A DNA stretch of 34,085 nucleotides from Boothiomyces macroporosus. Its lineage: Eukaryota; Chytridiomycota; Chytridiomycetes; Rhizophydiales; Terramycetaceae. Location of the stretch: positions 1-34,085 of the forward strand of contig JADGKB010000129.1 of the NCBI GenBank assembly GCA_027604185.1, in the 5' to 3' direction. Within the stretch, counting starts at the first letter, position 1. Each line of letters opens with the position of its first letter. Of the stretch, positions 19,341 to 31,900 are shown piece after piece. Under the pieces are notes generated by a model, which was given only the letters and a program-made list of their open reading frames with translations, had not been told where the DNA came from and did no database searches. Position numbers and translations under genes: made by a program.

Positions 19341-21986
19341 ATGAACAAGTTTGCACCGATTTACAATGCAATCGATGATGAAAATTACCGGTTCGCAATT
19401 CAGATCATCGACAAGGCATTGAAAAAGAATCCACTGTCTAATGATGTTCCAACCCTTCAAGTAATCCAATCTAATGGTAGGCGTTAAAGGCTCTCTCACT
19501 GGTCAGATCTGGTAGTTACCAGGAAGGATACAATTTGGCCTATTCAGTAAAGCAAATGAAACCCAGTGATCCATACACTGTCCAAGCGCTCTTTCTAGCT
19601 TTCAAAATGCTAAAAATGAATGACGATATAATTGACTTGTATTCCAACGCATATGAATTATCTCCAAATGAGGAGTGGGCAAATCATTGGTTCATGGGAT
19701 TAGCCAGAAAGGGGGATTACAAGATACTCCAGCAAGCGGCAGTGAAAATCAACAAGGAATTCAAAAGCGACAAGTATTATTTCTGGGTGGTCGTATCTAT
19801 TTATTTACAGTCAATGGAAAAAAAATCAAGCAATCCAAAGCTACAGCTCACCCTTGCTGAGCGAATGATGGACAAAGCTTTGAAAGAATCCAAAGAGTTT
19901 AATTACGAGGCAGCGCAGCTATTTTTGGATATTCTTAAAGATCAAGGGAAATATCAAGCAGCATTGGATCTAGTTCAAGGGCCTTTGAAATCCGTCTACA
20001 AAGTGGAATATGAAAGGAAGAAGGTATGCATTGAATATTTCATTAAATTAAATGACTATGATAACATTGTGGAGTATTCAATGAGTGCGCTTCGTGAAAA
20101 TCCTGAGGATTGGTCTGTGCATGAAGCCTTATTAGTTGGAGTTGCACACAAAAACGTGGAAAATGTCCTTGAATTCTATAAAGAGCTTCAGGATTTAGCC
20201 AGTAAGGACAAATACTTGAAACGTGGACCGTTTTTAGGAGAATTCTACTACCGTATCCAGAGTGGAACATTTGATGGGATTGTCGATTTGATCATGACTT
20301 TTATAGACAACTTTGGCTCTACCCAATCCTGTTTTGATGATCTGTTTCCAAGGTTGCACGCGATTCCAGAAGAGTATGTTCCTACTTTAGTTGAGCGCAT
20401 CTACAGCATCTTGGATCTTAAGGTAGCTGATATCAAAGTAATTCATTCTAATTTTAGATCAAGCAAGTAAAGCTTAACATCAACTGTATCAAACTGCTTA
20501 GATTTTTCAAATTTGAAATGAACGATGAATTTAACCCAAAGAAATTGATTGTTGCGTACAATAACAGTTTGAAAATAAGTAATTCTAACTAATTTCAGAG
20601 GTGACCCAAACCAAAGAACGTCAACACGGTGATGACTACTTGATTGTTGCATCGCATTATTATCTGGATGACTATATTGCTGATCGAACCAACTTGACTT
20701 TGTTATACAACGCAATTGCGATTCTAGAATTCGGTTTATTGAATAGCAAGTACAACTATATTATCACACTCTTGCTAGTTCGTTTATATTTCGAAATCGG
20801 AGCTGCAAACCGTGCACTAGACTTGGCAGACACCTTGGATATCAAACAGGTTCAACTGGACACTATATCATATCTCTATACCGATGGATTAGAATATTTT
20901 GGTAATTTGGATAGAGCTAGTTATACATTCAACAATGCCCTCAACATTTATTTCAGAAATGAAATTGAGACTCCAGAAATGATATTGCAAGCCTTTAAAT
21001 TTGGAACCTTTTCAAAAATCCCTGAGTTTATCAATTTCCAGAACCGTTTAACTAGCTCAGTGCAGAGGGCGATTACAAACAGACAAATTCTTCGAATCGA
21101 ATATCTTAGTCCTTCAAATTGGCTGCAAATGGAAGACAGGATTCAAAACACCAACATTGAAGATCTTTCCCCTGATGGAACCTGTCCATATTTGAGTATC
21201 TATCTTTTTAATTTAGACATTGATGAATTGTATGACAACAGGGATACGTCGTTGGCTGCACGTTATACAGCAGGCGATTCAACATTCTTGCAAGATCTCA
21301 AGGGTGAGAAATTTCCTTTGGATGTTAAAAACCCTGAGCACTATTGGCTAAAGTTGTACACTTTTGTACCAATGATATTAAACCAAATGTTTTCAGGAAA
21401 AAATTCTCATGGGTCTTTCAACAGTGTTGCTGATTTCCAAGATTTTGTTGCCAAAACTAGAATGGTAATTATTTCTAATCTAGACTTCTTTAGAATCCCT
21501 TGGTGCCAGAATATTATTAGAGTTTTACAAAGTCAGCGATGAATGCCCATTAAACGCAGGCGCAGTTGCATCTCTACATGCTGAATTGAATGATCAACTT
21601 GTAGAGTTGCAGAATATCATCAACTCCAAATCTTTCATTCCCGCTTCTTCATTCTGCAAATCTATGACTTTACTTTTGGAGGTATACCAACTTAACATTA
21701 GGCATATAACATTGCTTGCATCTTTACTGTTAGAGAAAAAGATCGACAATGGAAAACAGAACTTACGCGTCAGCTAAAAGCCCTAAAACAAAGTTTGTCC
21801 AAAGCAAATAGCCGATTCAATGTTGAATCAGTTTCCAGCATCAAATCCAACTTTGATGGAATGTACACTAGTTTATCTAGCACCACTTCTGCTGTCGAAT
21901 TAATCAAAAGAAGTTGGATCATTACTATCAGTGGATTCTCTGGAATCACTGATGGACGTTTAGGAATTTTGTCATCATTTAAATAA
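19341..21986 (+). CDS. NAA25: NatB acetyltransferase auxiliary subunit NAA25/Mdm20
   Basis: Six exons (19341-19460, 19481-20437, 20458-20578, 20599-21464, 21484-21681, 21702-21986) with introns of 20, 20, 20, 19 and 20 nt give 848 residues of TPR-like helical repeats. Matches to the family include the N-terminal repeat (FAIQIIDKALKKNP...), WANHWFMGLARKGDYKILQQ, YYFWVVVSIYLQSM, LTLAERMMDKALKES and GKYQAALDLVQGPL. The protein scaffolds NAA20 on the ribosome for acetylation of N-termini beginning Met-Asp/Glu/Asn/Gln. The ATG is only 17 bp after the TRP4 stop, so its promoter must lie within TRP4 or the two share a transcript. AATAAA overlaps the TAA stop; the convergent ABC gene ends 21 bp on. 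Confidence 0.93.
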
Positions 21987-22007
21987 AACTATGTGTCATG
22001 ATATTTG

Positions 22008-25000
22008 TCACAATTTATTAGCAATTGCTTTAATCACAGCAGCGTTTGCCTCTCCAGTCTCTGCAACCATTCTTGAAAACTCGCTGTCATGGTCGAGGAG
22101 CGCTTTTGGCGAGGCGTACTCTAGAATCTCTCCAAACGACAGCACCATAATCTTGTCGTAATCTGCAATGGTGTTCAACCTGTGCGCGATCGTGATGATG
22201 GTTGATCCTTTGAAGTCTCTTCTGATGGCAGTTTGGATGAATTCGTCGGTGGCAAAGTCAACTGATGCTGTCGCTTCGTCAAGCAGGATAATCTTTGAGT
22301 TCTTTAGCCTAGGATTAGTGATAGTTACATTGCTCTCGCCAAGCAGATCAGCTGCCGCTGTCCTGTACTCCAGTTTTCTCCGTTTTCAGCGACAATAGAC
22401 TCTAGCCCCATTGGCGCTCCTTTTACAACCTCATACAGATTGGCCCTCTTTAGAACGTCCCAAATTTCATCATCTGCTATTAGTATTAGGCTACCTGTGT
22501 ATTCAGAGAATGGATCGAGGTTGAATCGGATAGTTCCGGAAAACAGGACCGGCTCTTGAGGAATAACTGCAATTTTACTTCGCAAATCGTGCAGCCCAAT
22601 CTTGCAAGTGTCGATTCCATCGATAACAATGTTTCCGGATTCAAATTCAACCATCCGCAACAAAGTAGTGATGATTGTGGATTTCCCAGCTCCAGTGCGA
22701 CCAACAATCCCGACCTTTTCTCCCGCTTGTATTTCAAACGACAAGTCCTTTAGCACAAGTGGCAAGTTTGGCAAATACCTAAACCTCAGTTTCTTTACTT
22801 GGACATTTCCTTTTTCTGGCCATGCTGCTGGCGGACGATTGTCCTCGACCACTCTAGGCTTCTCCGATTGCAAACTGTCAGTGTAGTAAATCATTCTTTC
22901 TGCGCTGTTCATATAGGTTTCTACATCTGTGGAAGTTTTTACCACCCAAGTGAATGTTTGCGTAATTTGGAGAGAGTAGGAAATGATTAGCCCTGTGATT
23001 CCAGGATTCAGCGAATTTCTAAAGTATACTGCAAAGACTGCTATAAAGTAAACTAAAATTGATGTCATGGCTTCCATTCTTAATTGAATCCAGCGCTGTG
23101 CAATCAGGATCATGTACAACGGACGATTGTTTGTGTTGATCAAAGAATTGTTGTTAAGTATGAACCTATCCATTACTTGAAAGGCGCGTATTGTCACTAG
23201 TCCGTTCAGGCTTTCAGCAATATTAGCAATCAATGGCGATCTAGCAATGGAATCAATTCTCTTCAATTCTAGTGCAGACTTCAAGTAAAACCGCTGAAGA
23301 TTGTAAAAAACAGCAAGCAAGAGAGTCGCAGGAATCAGAAACCAAGGCATATACGTCCCAATGAGGATGATATTGGAAACACACATAGAAAGAGTCCATA
23401 CAAATGATCTAAGCGACCCTGGAAGCAGTGTATCCAAGGTATCAACATCTCTACTAAACCTACTGGTAATTCTTCCTAACGGTGTGCTATCAAAAAAGGA
23501 AATTGTACATGCAAATACTTTGGTTATTGCTAGGTTATGAACTCTTCTAGAAGCCAAAGCAGACGAGAGATCAATTGCTAATCCATAAGCAAAGCTGAAA
23601 AGCACTTGTCCCACTCCAAGATAATAGTAGGTTGAAATGTACTGAGGTTTTGTAAGAGGATACTTGTCTGTAATCCAATAGACCAACCAATTGTCTGTAA
23701 ATATTCTGGTACCGTTGGCAAGCGCAAGCATAAATAAAATGATCAGCACTGTAGGAATTCCACCAGCATATTTGATGTGTTTAAACCACACTGCTGTACC
23801 AACACCACCCACAGCACGCTCCTCCTTTTCAATTAGTTTATTTTCCTTGGCAAGGCTCCCACCATCCTCCAAATCATTTTCAACTGGGGGCTCCTTTGAA
23901 ATTGTGTTGTTTGAGCTTACTTCATCGTTGTTGCTGCTTTCATTGTCTTCATGGGCATATCCTTCCATCATTTGGGCAAACAAAGGTACAGTACCTATTA
24001 ATTCTTTGAAAGTGCCTTGTCCAATGATCTTTCCTTGGTCCATGAGGATAATGAAATCAAATTGATTCAAGAAATGAAGCTGGTGAGTTACCAAAACCCT
24101 CGTTTTCCCGCGGAGCTTGGACTTTATACAAGTTTCAAACAAATAGCGTCCAACATGAGCATCTACCGCACTAAGAGGATCATCTAACAGAACAATATCA
24201 GCGTCATTATAAACCGCCCGAGCAATTGATACTCTTTGTTTTTGCCCACCTGATAAATTGATTCCGTTTTCACCAATTTCAGTGGTATCGCCTCCTTGAA
24301 GAATTTCAATATCCCTCTTTAGTGCACATGCATCGATGACCTCCTGATATTTCTTTGCATCATATTCCAAACCAAAGAGGATGTTGTCACGCAGGGAATT
24401 GTTCTGAATCCAAGCTTGTTGCTGGCAATATCCCATCGATCCGTTCAACTCTACAGTACCTTCATTCTTTTTCATTTCCCCAACTATCGCACTTAGCAAA
24501 GAGGATTTTCCAGAACCGACAGCTCCGACAATTCCAACAAGCTTTCCTTTAGGGATAGATATGTTAACGCCGGAAAGTTCAAACGGATCTGCATTTTCTT
24601 CCAGAGACTGCTCCCATTGAAACGACCCATGGATTACTTTAATTGCATGTCTGTCTTGTGAATCTGTAATTTGTAACCTATCCGTAAATTCTTCAGCAAG
24701 CAACAGATCCCCAATTCTTTCAAAAGCAAGCCAGGAATCAGCAGCCAGCCCAATAGTAACTGGAAGAAAGAGCATTGGATTCCGCAAAGAATAAAATAAC
24801 GACAAAGAGGGGATTACAACTGATGGTGTCATTGGATTATCCAGGGCAGCATAAACAGTAAAAGTCACAATGGTGGCCAGCGATGGAATAGTTTGCGTGA
24901 TGGAAGATGTTCCTCCTCGGAAAATAAGATAATACTGAACAAATCTGCTCTCTTTAAAACGGAGTCCAAAGATTACTTTTAAAATGGATTCTTCCCAAGC

Positions 25001-25916
25001 ATACATTTTGATTACTCTGATGCCTTTAAGTGTTTCATGAATTGTTTTGATTCTTTTGTCAGCTTCCTTGTTGGCAAATGCACGGAACCTAGTTAAAGAT
25101 AATGAAAGGTAGTACTGGATGGGAATGTATAAAACGATCAATGCAAAACCAGTGAGTGCTTCATTAGGAAATGGTTACCTGATACACCCAAGTTAAAGCA
25201 AAGGATTATCGTGGCCAGAATTATCATCAGAGGGGAAACCCACAGCATATTCAAAAATTGGAAAGCCATATCCAATCTGTTGGTATCTAATGTCAATTAA
25301 CTGCTAACCTGTAGTAGAAATATTCACTATTTTACCGGAAGAGTAAGTTTGTCGGGCTTTTCCTGAAAGCACGAAAGACTTGCGATAAATTGCCATTGTT
25401 AAGGCGGTTCTTATTTTAAACCCCGTTTTGAATGCTAATTCGTACTGCCAGTTGGAATAAAATGTTGATAGCAGTTGCATCAAGAACAAACCAGTTGCAG
25501 TAACATATGGCTGCCAAATCGTTGCATCAGCTTGGTCAGTGTAAACAATTGGATTTGACAACCAATTCAATAGAACCTGAAGAACCAATGGCGAAAAGAT
25601 ATTTAGGAGGTTGTATATCACCAGGTAGAATCCACTCAACATATAGTCATACTTGAATGCTCGCCAAATCGTTCGAATTACTCTGACTGCGGAATGTGAT
25701 TTTTTATTTCCGCTAGCTACTTCCTTTTTCCATTCCTCTTCAAATTTTCTGTATATTTCCTCTGCTGTAAACTCCTTTTCCAAAGCAGGTATGTCATCCA
25801 AGTTCAGTGGTTTCGCTGCACCCAATTTGAAAATCGATGTGGCCCAACCATATGTTCTTTCATTCCACCAGCTATGTCCAGAGCGTTTTCCTTGCCCATC
25901 AGGGATAGCGACAAAT
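22008..25916 (-). pseudogene. ABCC transporter copy 1: native C-terminus, no start codon
   Basis: Exons up to 25309, 25286-25179, 25158-22329 and 22308-22008, with introns of 22, 20 and 20 nt (25287-25308, 25159-25178, 22309-22328). All domains of a full ABCC exporter are present (see copy 3), and this copy has the only native end: SEFSRMVAETGEANAAV... to TGA at 22010-22008. Its 5' side is fused to copy 2's tail: the N-terminal frame is open only from a TGA just upstream of the joint and has no ATG before the first membrane helix (YMLSGFY). It has no promoter of its own. Differences from the other copies include five substitutions in 11 nt (22605-22615), giving GIDTCKIG in place of GVDISKIG in NBD2. 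Non-expressed unless transcription and initiation begin inside copy 2. Confidence 0.75.
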
Positions 25917-28900
25917 TTCTTGAAAACTCGCTGTCATGGTCGAGGAGCGCTTTTGGCGAGGCGTACTCTAGAATCTCTCCAAACGACAGCACCATAATCT
26001 TGTCGTAATCTGCAATGGTGTTCAACCTGTGCGCGATCGTGATGATGGTTGATCCTTTGAAGTCTCTTCTGATGGCAGTTTGGATGAATTCGTCGGTGGC
26101 AAAGTCAACTGATGCTGTCGCTTCGTCAAGCAGGATAATCTTTGAGTTCTTTAGCCTAGGATTAGTGATAGTTACATTGCTCTCGCCAAGCAGATCAGCT
26201 GCCGCTGTCCTGTACTCCAGTTTTCTCCGTTTTCAGCGACAATAGACTCTAGCCCCATTGGCGCTCCTTTTACAACCTCATACAGATTGGCCCTCTTTAG
26301 AACGTCCCAAATTTCATCATCTGCTATTAGTATTAGGCTACCTGTGTATTCAGAGAATGGATCGAGGTTGAATCGGATAGTTCCGGAAAACAGGACTGGC
26401 TCTTGAGGAATAACTGCAATTTTACTTCGCAAATCGTGCAGCCCAATCTTGGAAATATCCACTCCATCGATAACAATGTTTCCGGATTCAAATTCAACCA
26501 TCCGCAACAAAGTAGTGATGATTGTGGATTTCCCAGCTCCAGTGCGACCAACAATCCCGACCTTTTCTCCCGCTTGTATTTCAAACGACAAGTCCTTTAG
26601 CACAAGTGGCAAGTTTGGCAAATACCTAAACCTCAGTTTCTTTACTTGGACATTTCCTTTTTCTGGCCATGCTGCTGGCGGACGATTGTCCTCGACCACT
26701 CTAGGCTTCTCCGATTGCAAACTGTCAGTGTAGTAAATCATTCTTTCTGCGCTGTTCATATAGGTTTCTACATCTGTGGAAGTTTTTACCACCCAAGTGA
26801 ATGTTTGCGTAATTTGGAGAGAGTAGGAAATGATTAGCCCTGTGATTCCAGGATTCAGCGAATTTCTAAAGTATACTGCAAAGACTGCTATAAAGTAAAC
26901 TAAAATTGATGTCATGGCTTCCATTCTTAATTGAATCCAGCGCTGTGCAATCAGGATCATGTACAACGGACGATTGTTTGTGTTGATCAAAGAATTGTTG
27001 TTAAGTATGAACCTATCCATTACTTGAAAGGCGCGTATTGTCACTAGTCCGTTCAGGCTTTCAGCAATATTAGCAATCAATGGCGATCTAGCAATGGAAT
27101 CAATTCTCTTCAATTCTAGTGCAGACTTCAAGTAAAACCGCTGAAGATTGTAAAAAACAGCAAGCAAGAGAGTCGCAGGAATCAGAAACCAAGGCATATA
27201 CGTCCCAATGAGGATGATATTGGAAACACACATAGAAAGAGTCCATACAAATGATCTAAGCGACCCTGGAAGCAGTGTATCCAAGGTATCAACATCTCTA
27301 CTAAACCTACTGGTAATTCTTCCTAACGGTGTGCTATCAAAAAAGGAAATTGTACATGCAAATACTTTGGTTATTGCTAGGTTATGAACTCTTCTAGAAG
27401 CCAAAGCAGACGAGAGATCAATTGCTAATCCATAAGCAAAGCTGAAAAGCACTTGTCCCACTCCAAGATAATAGTAGGTTGAAATGTACTGAGGTTTTGT
27501 AAGAGGATACTTGTCTGTAATCCAATAGACCAACCAATTGTCTGTAAATATTCTGGTACCGTTGGCAAGCGCAAGCATAAATAAAATGATCAGCACTGTA
27601 GGAATTCCACCAGCATATTTGATGTGTTTAAACCACACTGCTGTACCAACACCACCCACAGCACGCTCCTCCTTTTCAATTAGTTTATTTTCCTTGGCAA
27701 GGCTCCCACCATCCTCCAAATCATTTTCAACTGGGGGCTCCTTTGAAATTGTGTTGTTTGAGCTTACTTCATCGTTGTTGCTGCTTTCATTGTCTTCATG
27801 GGCATATCCTTCCATCATTTGGGCAAACAAAGGTACAGTACCTATTAATTCTTTGAAAGTGCCTTGTCCAATGATCTTTCCTTGGTCCATGAGGATAATG
27901 AAATCAAATTGATTCAAGAAATGAAGCTGGTGAGTTACCAAAACCCTCGTTTTCCCGCGGAGCTTGGACTTTATACAAGTTTCAAACAAATAGCGTCCAA
28001 CATGAGCATCTACCGCACTAAGAGGATCATCTAACAGAACAATATCAGCGTCATTATAAACCGCCCGAGCAATTGATACTCTTTGTTTTTGCCCACCCGA
28101 TAAATTGATTCCGTTTTCACCAATTTCAGTGGTATCGCCTCCTTGAAGAATTTCAATATCCCTCTTTAGTGCACATGCATCGATGACCTCCTGATATTTC
28201 TTTGCATCATATTCCAAACCAAAGAGGATGTTGTCACGCAGGGAATTGTTCTGAATCCAAGCTTGTTGCTGGCAATATCCCATCGATCCGTTCAACTCTA
28301 CAGTACCTTCATTCTTTTTCATTTCCCCAACTATCGCACTTAGCAAAGAGGATTTTCCAGAACCGACAGCTCCGACAATTCCAACAAGCTTTTCTTTAGG
28401 GATAGATATGTTAACGCCGGAAAGTTCAAACGGATCTGCATTTTCTTCCAGAGACTGCTCCCATTGAAACGACCCATGGATTACTTTAATTGCATGTCTG
28501 TCTTGTGAATCTGTAATTTGTAACCTATCCGTAAATTCTTCAGCAAGCAACAGATCCCCAATTCTTTCAAAAGCAAGCCAGGAATCAGCAGCCAGCCCAA
28601 TAGTAACTGGAAGAAAGAGCATTGGATTCCGCAAAGAATAAAATAACGACAAAGAGGGGATTACAACTGATGGTGTCATTGGATTATCCAGGGCAGCATA
28701 AACAGTAAAAGTCACAATGGTGGCCAGCGATGGAATAGTTTGCGTGATGGAAGATGTTCCTCCTCGGAAAATAAGATAATACTGAACAAATCTGCTCTCT
28801 TTAAAACGGAGTCCAAAGATTACTTTTAAAATGGATTCTTCCCAAGCATACATTTTGATTACTCTGATGCCTTTAAGTGTTTCATGAATTGTTTTGATTC

Positions 28901-31900
28901 TTTTGTCAGCTTCCTTGTTGGCAAATGCACGGAACCTAGTTAAAGATAATGAAAGGTAGTACTGGATGGGAATGTATAAAACGATCAATGCAAAACCAGT
29001 GAGTGCTTCATTAGGAAATGGTTACCTGATACACCCAAGTTAAAGCAAAGGATTATCGTGGCCAGAATTATCATCAGAGGGGAAACCCACAGCATATTCA
29101 AAAATTGGAAAGCCATATCCAATCTGTTGGTATCTAATGTCAATTAACTGCTAACCTGTAGTAGAAATATTCACTATTTTACCGGAAGAGTAAGTTTGTC
29201 GGGCTTTTCCTGAAAGCACGAAAGACTTGCGATAAATTGCCATTGTTAAGGCGGTTCTTATTTTAAACCCCGTTTTGAATGCCAATTCGTACTGCCAGTT
29301 GGAATAAAATGTTGATAGCAGTTGCATCAAGAACAAACCAGTTGCAGTAACATATGGCTGCCAAATCGTTGCATCAGCTTGGTCAGTGTAAACAATTGGA
29401 TTTGACAACCAATTCAATAGAACCTGAAGAACCAATGGCGAAAAGATATTTAGGAGGTTGTATATCACCAGGTAGAATCCACTCAACATATAGTCATACT
29501 TGAATGCTCGCCAAATCGTTCGAATTACTCTGACTGCGGAATGTGATTTTTTATTTCCGCTAGCTACTTCCTTTTTCCATTCCTCTTCAAATTTTCTGTA
29601 TATTTCCTCTGCTGTAAACCCCTTTTCCAAAGCAGGTATGTCATCCAAGTTCAGTGGTTTCGCTGCACCCAATTTGAAAATCGATGTGGCCCAACCATAT
29701 GTTCTTTCATTCCACCAGCTATGTCCAGAGCGTTTTCCTTGCCCATCAGGGATAGCGACAAATTTCTTGAAAACTCGCTGTCATGGTCGAGGAGCGCTTT
29801 TGGCGAGGCGTACTCTAGAATCTCTCCAAACGACAGCACCATAATCTTGTCGTAATCTGCAATGGTGTTCAACCTGTGCGCGATCGTGATGATGGTTGAT
29901 CCTTTGAAGTCTCTTCTGATGGCAGTTTGGATGAATTCGTCGGTGGCAAAGTCAACTGATGCTGTCGCTTCGTCAAGCAGGATAATCTTTGAGTTCTTTA
30001 GCCTAGGATTAGTGATAGTTACATTGCTCTCGCCAAGCAGATCAGCTGCCGCTGTCCTGTACTCCAGTTTTCTCCGTTTTCAGCGACAATAGACTCTAGC
30101 CCCATTGGCGCTCCTTTTACAACCTCATACAGATTGGCCCTCTTTAGAACGTCCCAAATTTCATCATCTGCTATTAGTATTAGGCTACCTGTGTATTCAG
30201 AGAATGGATCGAGGTTGAATCGGATAGTTCCGGAAAACAGGACTGGCTCTTGAGGAATAACTGCAATTTTACTTCTTAGATCTTTTAGACCAATCTTGGA
30301 AATATCCACTCCATCGATAACAATGTTTCCGGATTCAAATTCAACCATCCGCAACAAAGTAGTGATGATTGTGGATTTCCCAGCTCCAGTGCGACCAACA
30401 ATCCCGACCTTTTCTCCCGCTTGTATTTCAAACGACAAGTCCTTTAGCACAAGTGGCAAGTTTGGCAAATACCTAAACTTCAGTTTCTTTACTTGGACAT
30501 TTCCTTTTTCTGGCCATGCTGCCGGTGGACGATTGTCCTCGACCACTCTAGGCTTCTCCGATTGCAAACTGTCAGTGTAGTAAATCATTCTTTCTGCGCT
30601 GTTCATATAGGTTTCTACATCTGTGGAAGTTTTTACCACCCAAGTGAATGTTTGCGTAATTTGGAGAGAGTAGGAAATGATTAGCCCTGTGATTCCAGGA
30701 TTCAGCGAATTTCTAAAGTATACTGCAAAGACTGCTATAAAGTAAACTAAAATTGATGTCATGGCTTCCATTCTTAATTGAATCCAGCGCTGTGCAATCA
30801 GGATCATGTACAACGGACGATTGTTTGTGTTGATCAAAGAATTGTTGTTAAGTATGAACCTATCCATTACTTGAAAGGCACGTATTGTCACTAGTCCGTT
30901 CAGGCTTTCAGCAATATTAGCAATCAATGGCGATCTAGCAATGGAATCAATTCTCTTCAATTCTAGTGCAGACTTCAAGTAAAACCGCTGAAGATTGTAA
31001 AAAACAGCAAGCAAGAGAGTCGCAGGAATCAGAAACCAAGGCATATACGTCCCAATGAGGATGATATTGGAAACACACATAGAAAGAGTCCATACAAATG
31101 ATCTAAGCGACCCTGGAAGCAGTGTATCCAAGGTATCAACATCTCTACTAAACCTACTGGTAATTCTTCCTAACGGTGTGCTATCAAAAAAGGAAATTGT
31201 ACATGCAAATACTTTGGTTATTGCTAGGTTATGAACTCTTCTAGAAGCCAAAGCAGACGAGAGATCAATTGCTAATCCATAAGCAAAGCTGAAAAGCACT
31301 TGTCCCACTCCAAGATAATAGTAGGTTGAAATGTACTGAGGTTTTGTAAGAGGATACTTGTCTGTAATCCAATAGACCAACCAATTGTCTGTAAATATTC
31401 TGGTACCGTTGGCAAGCGCAAGCATAAATAGAATGATCAGCACTGTAGGAATTCCACCAGCATATTTGATGTGTTTAAACCACACTGCTGTACCAACACC
31501 ACCCACAGCACGCTCCTCCTTTTCAATTAGTTTATTTTCTTTGGCAAGGCTCCCATCATCCTCCAAATCATTTTCAACTGGGGGCTCCTTTGAAATTGTG
31601 TTGTTTGAGCTTACTTTATCGTTGTTGCTGCTTTCATTGTCTTCATGGGCATATCCTTCCATCATTTGGGCAAACAAAGGTACAGTACCTATTAATTCTT
31701 TGAAAGTGCCTTGTCCAATGATCTTTCCTTGGTCCATGAGGATAATGAAATCAAATTGATTCAAGAAATGAAGCTGGTGAGTTACCAAAACCCTCGTTTT
31801 CCCGCGGAGCTTGGACTTTATACAAGTTTCAAACAAATAGCGTCCAACATGAGCATCTACCGCACTAAGAGGATCATCTAACAGAACAATATCAGCGTCA

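Noticed and set aside
20461..20470. NAA25 first half ending at TAA 20468-20470 as a separate gene
   Set aside because: Introns at 20438-20457 and 20579-20598 bridge both frame changes and give one protein of expected family length.
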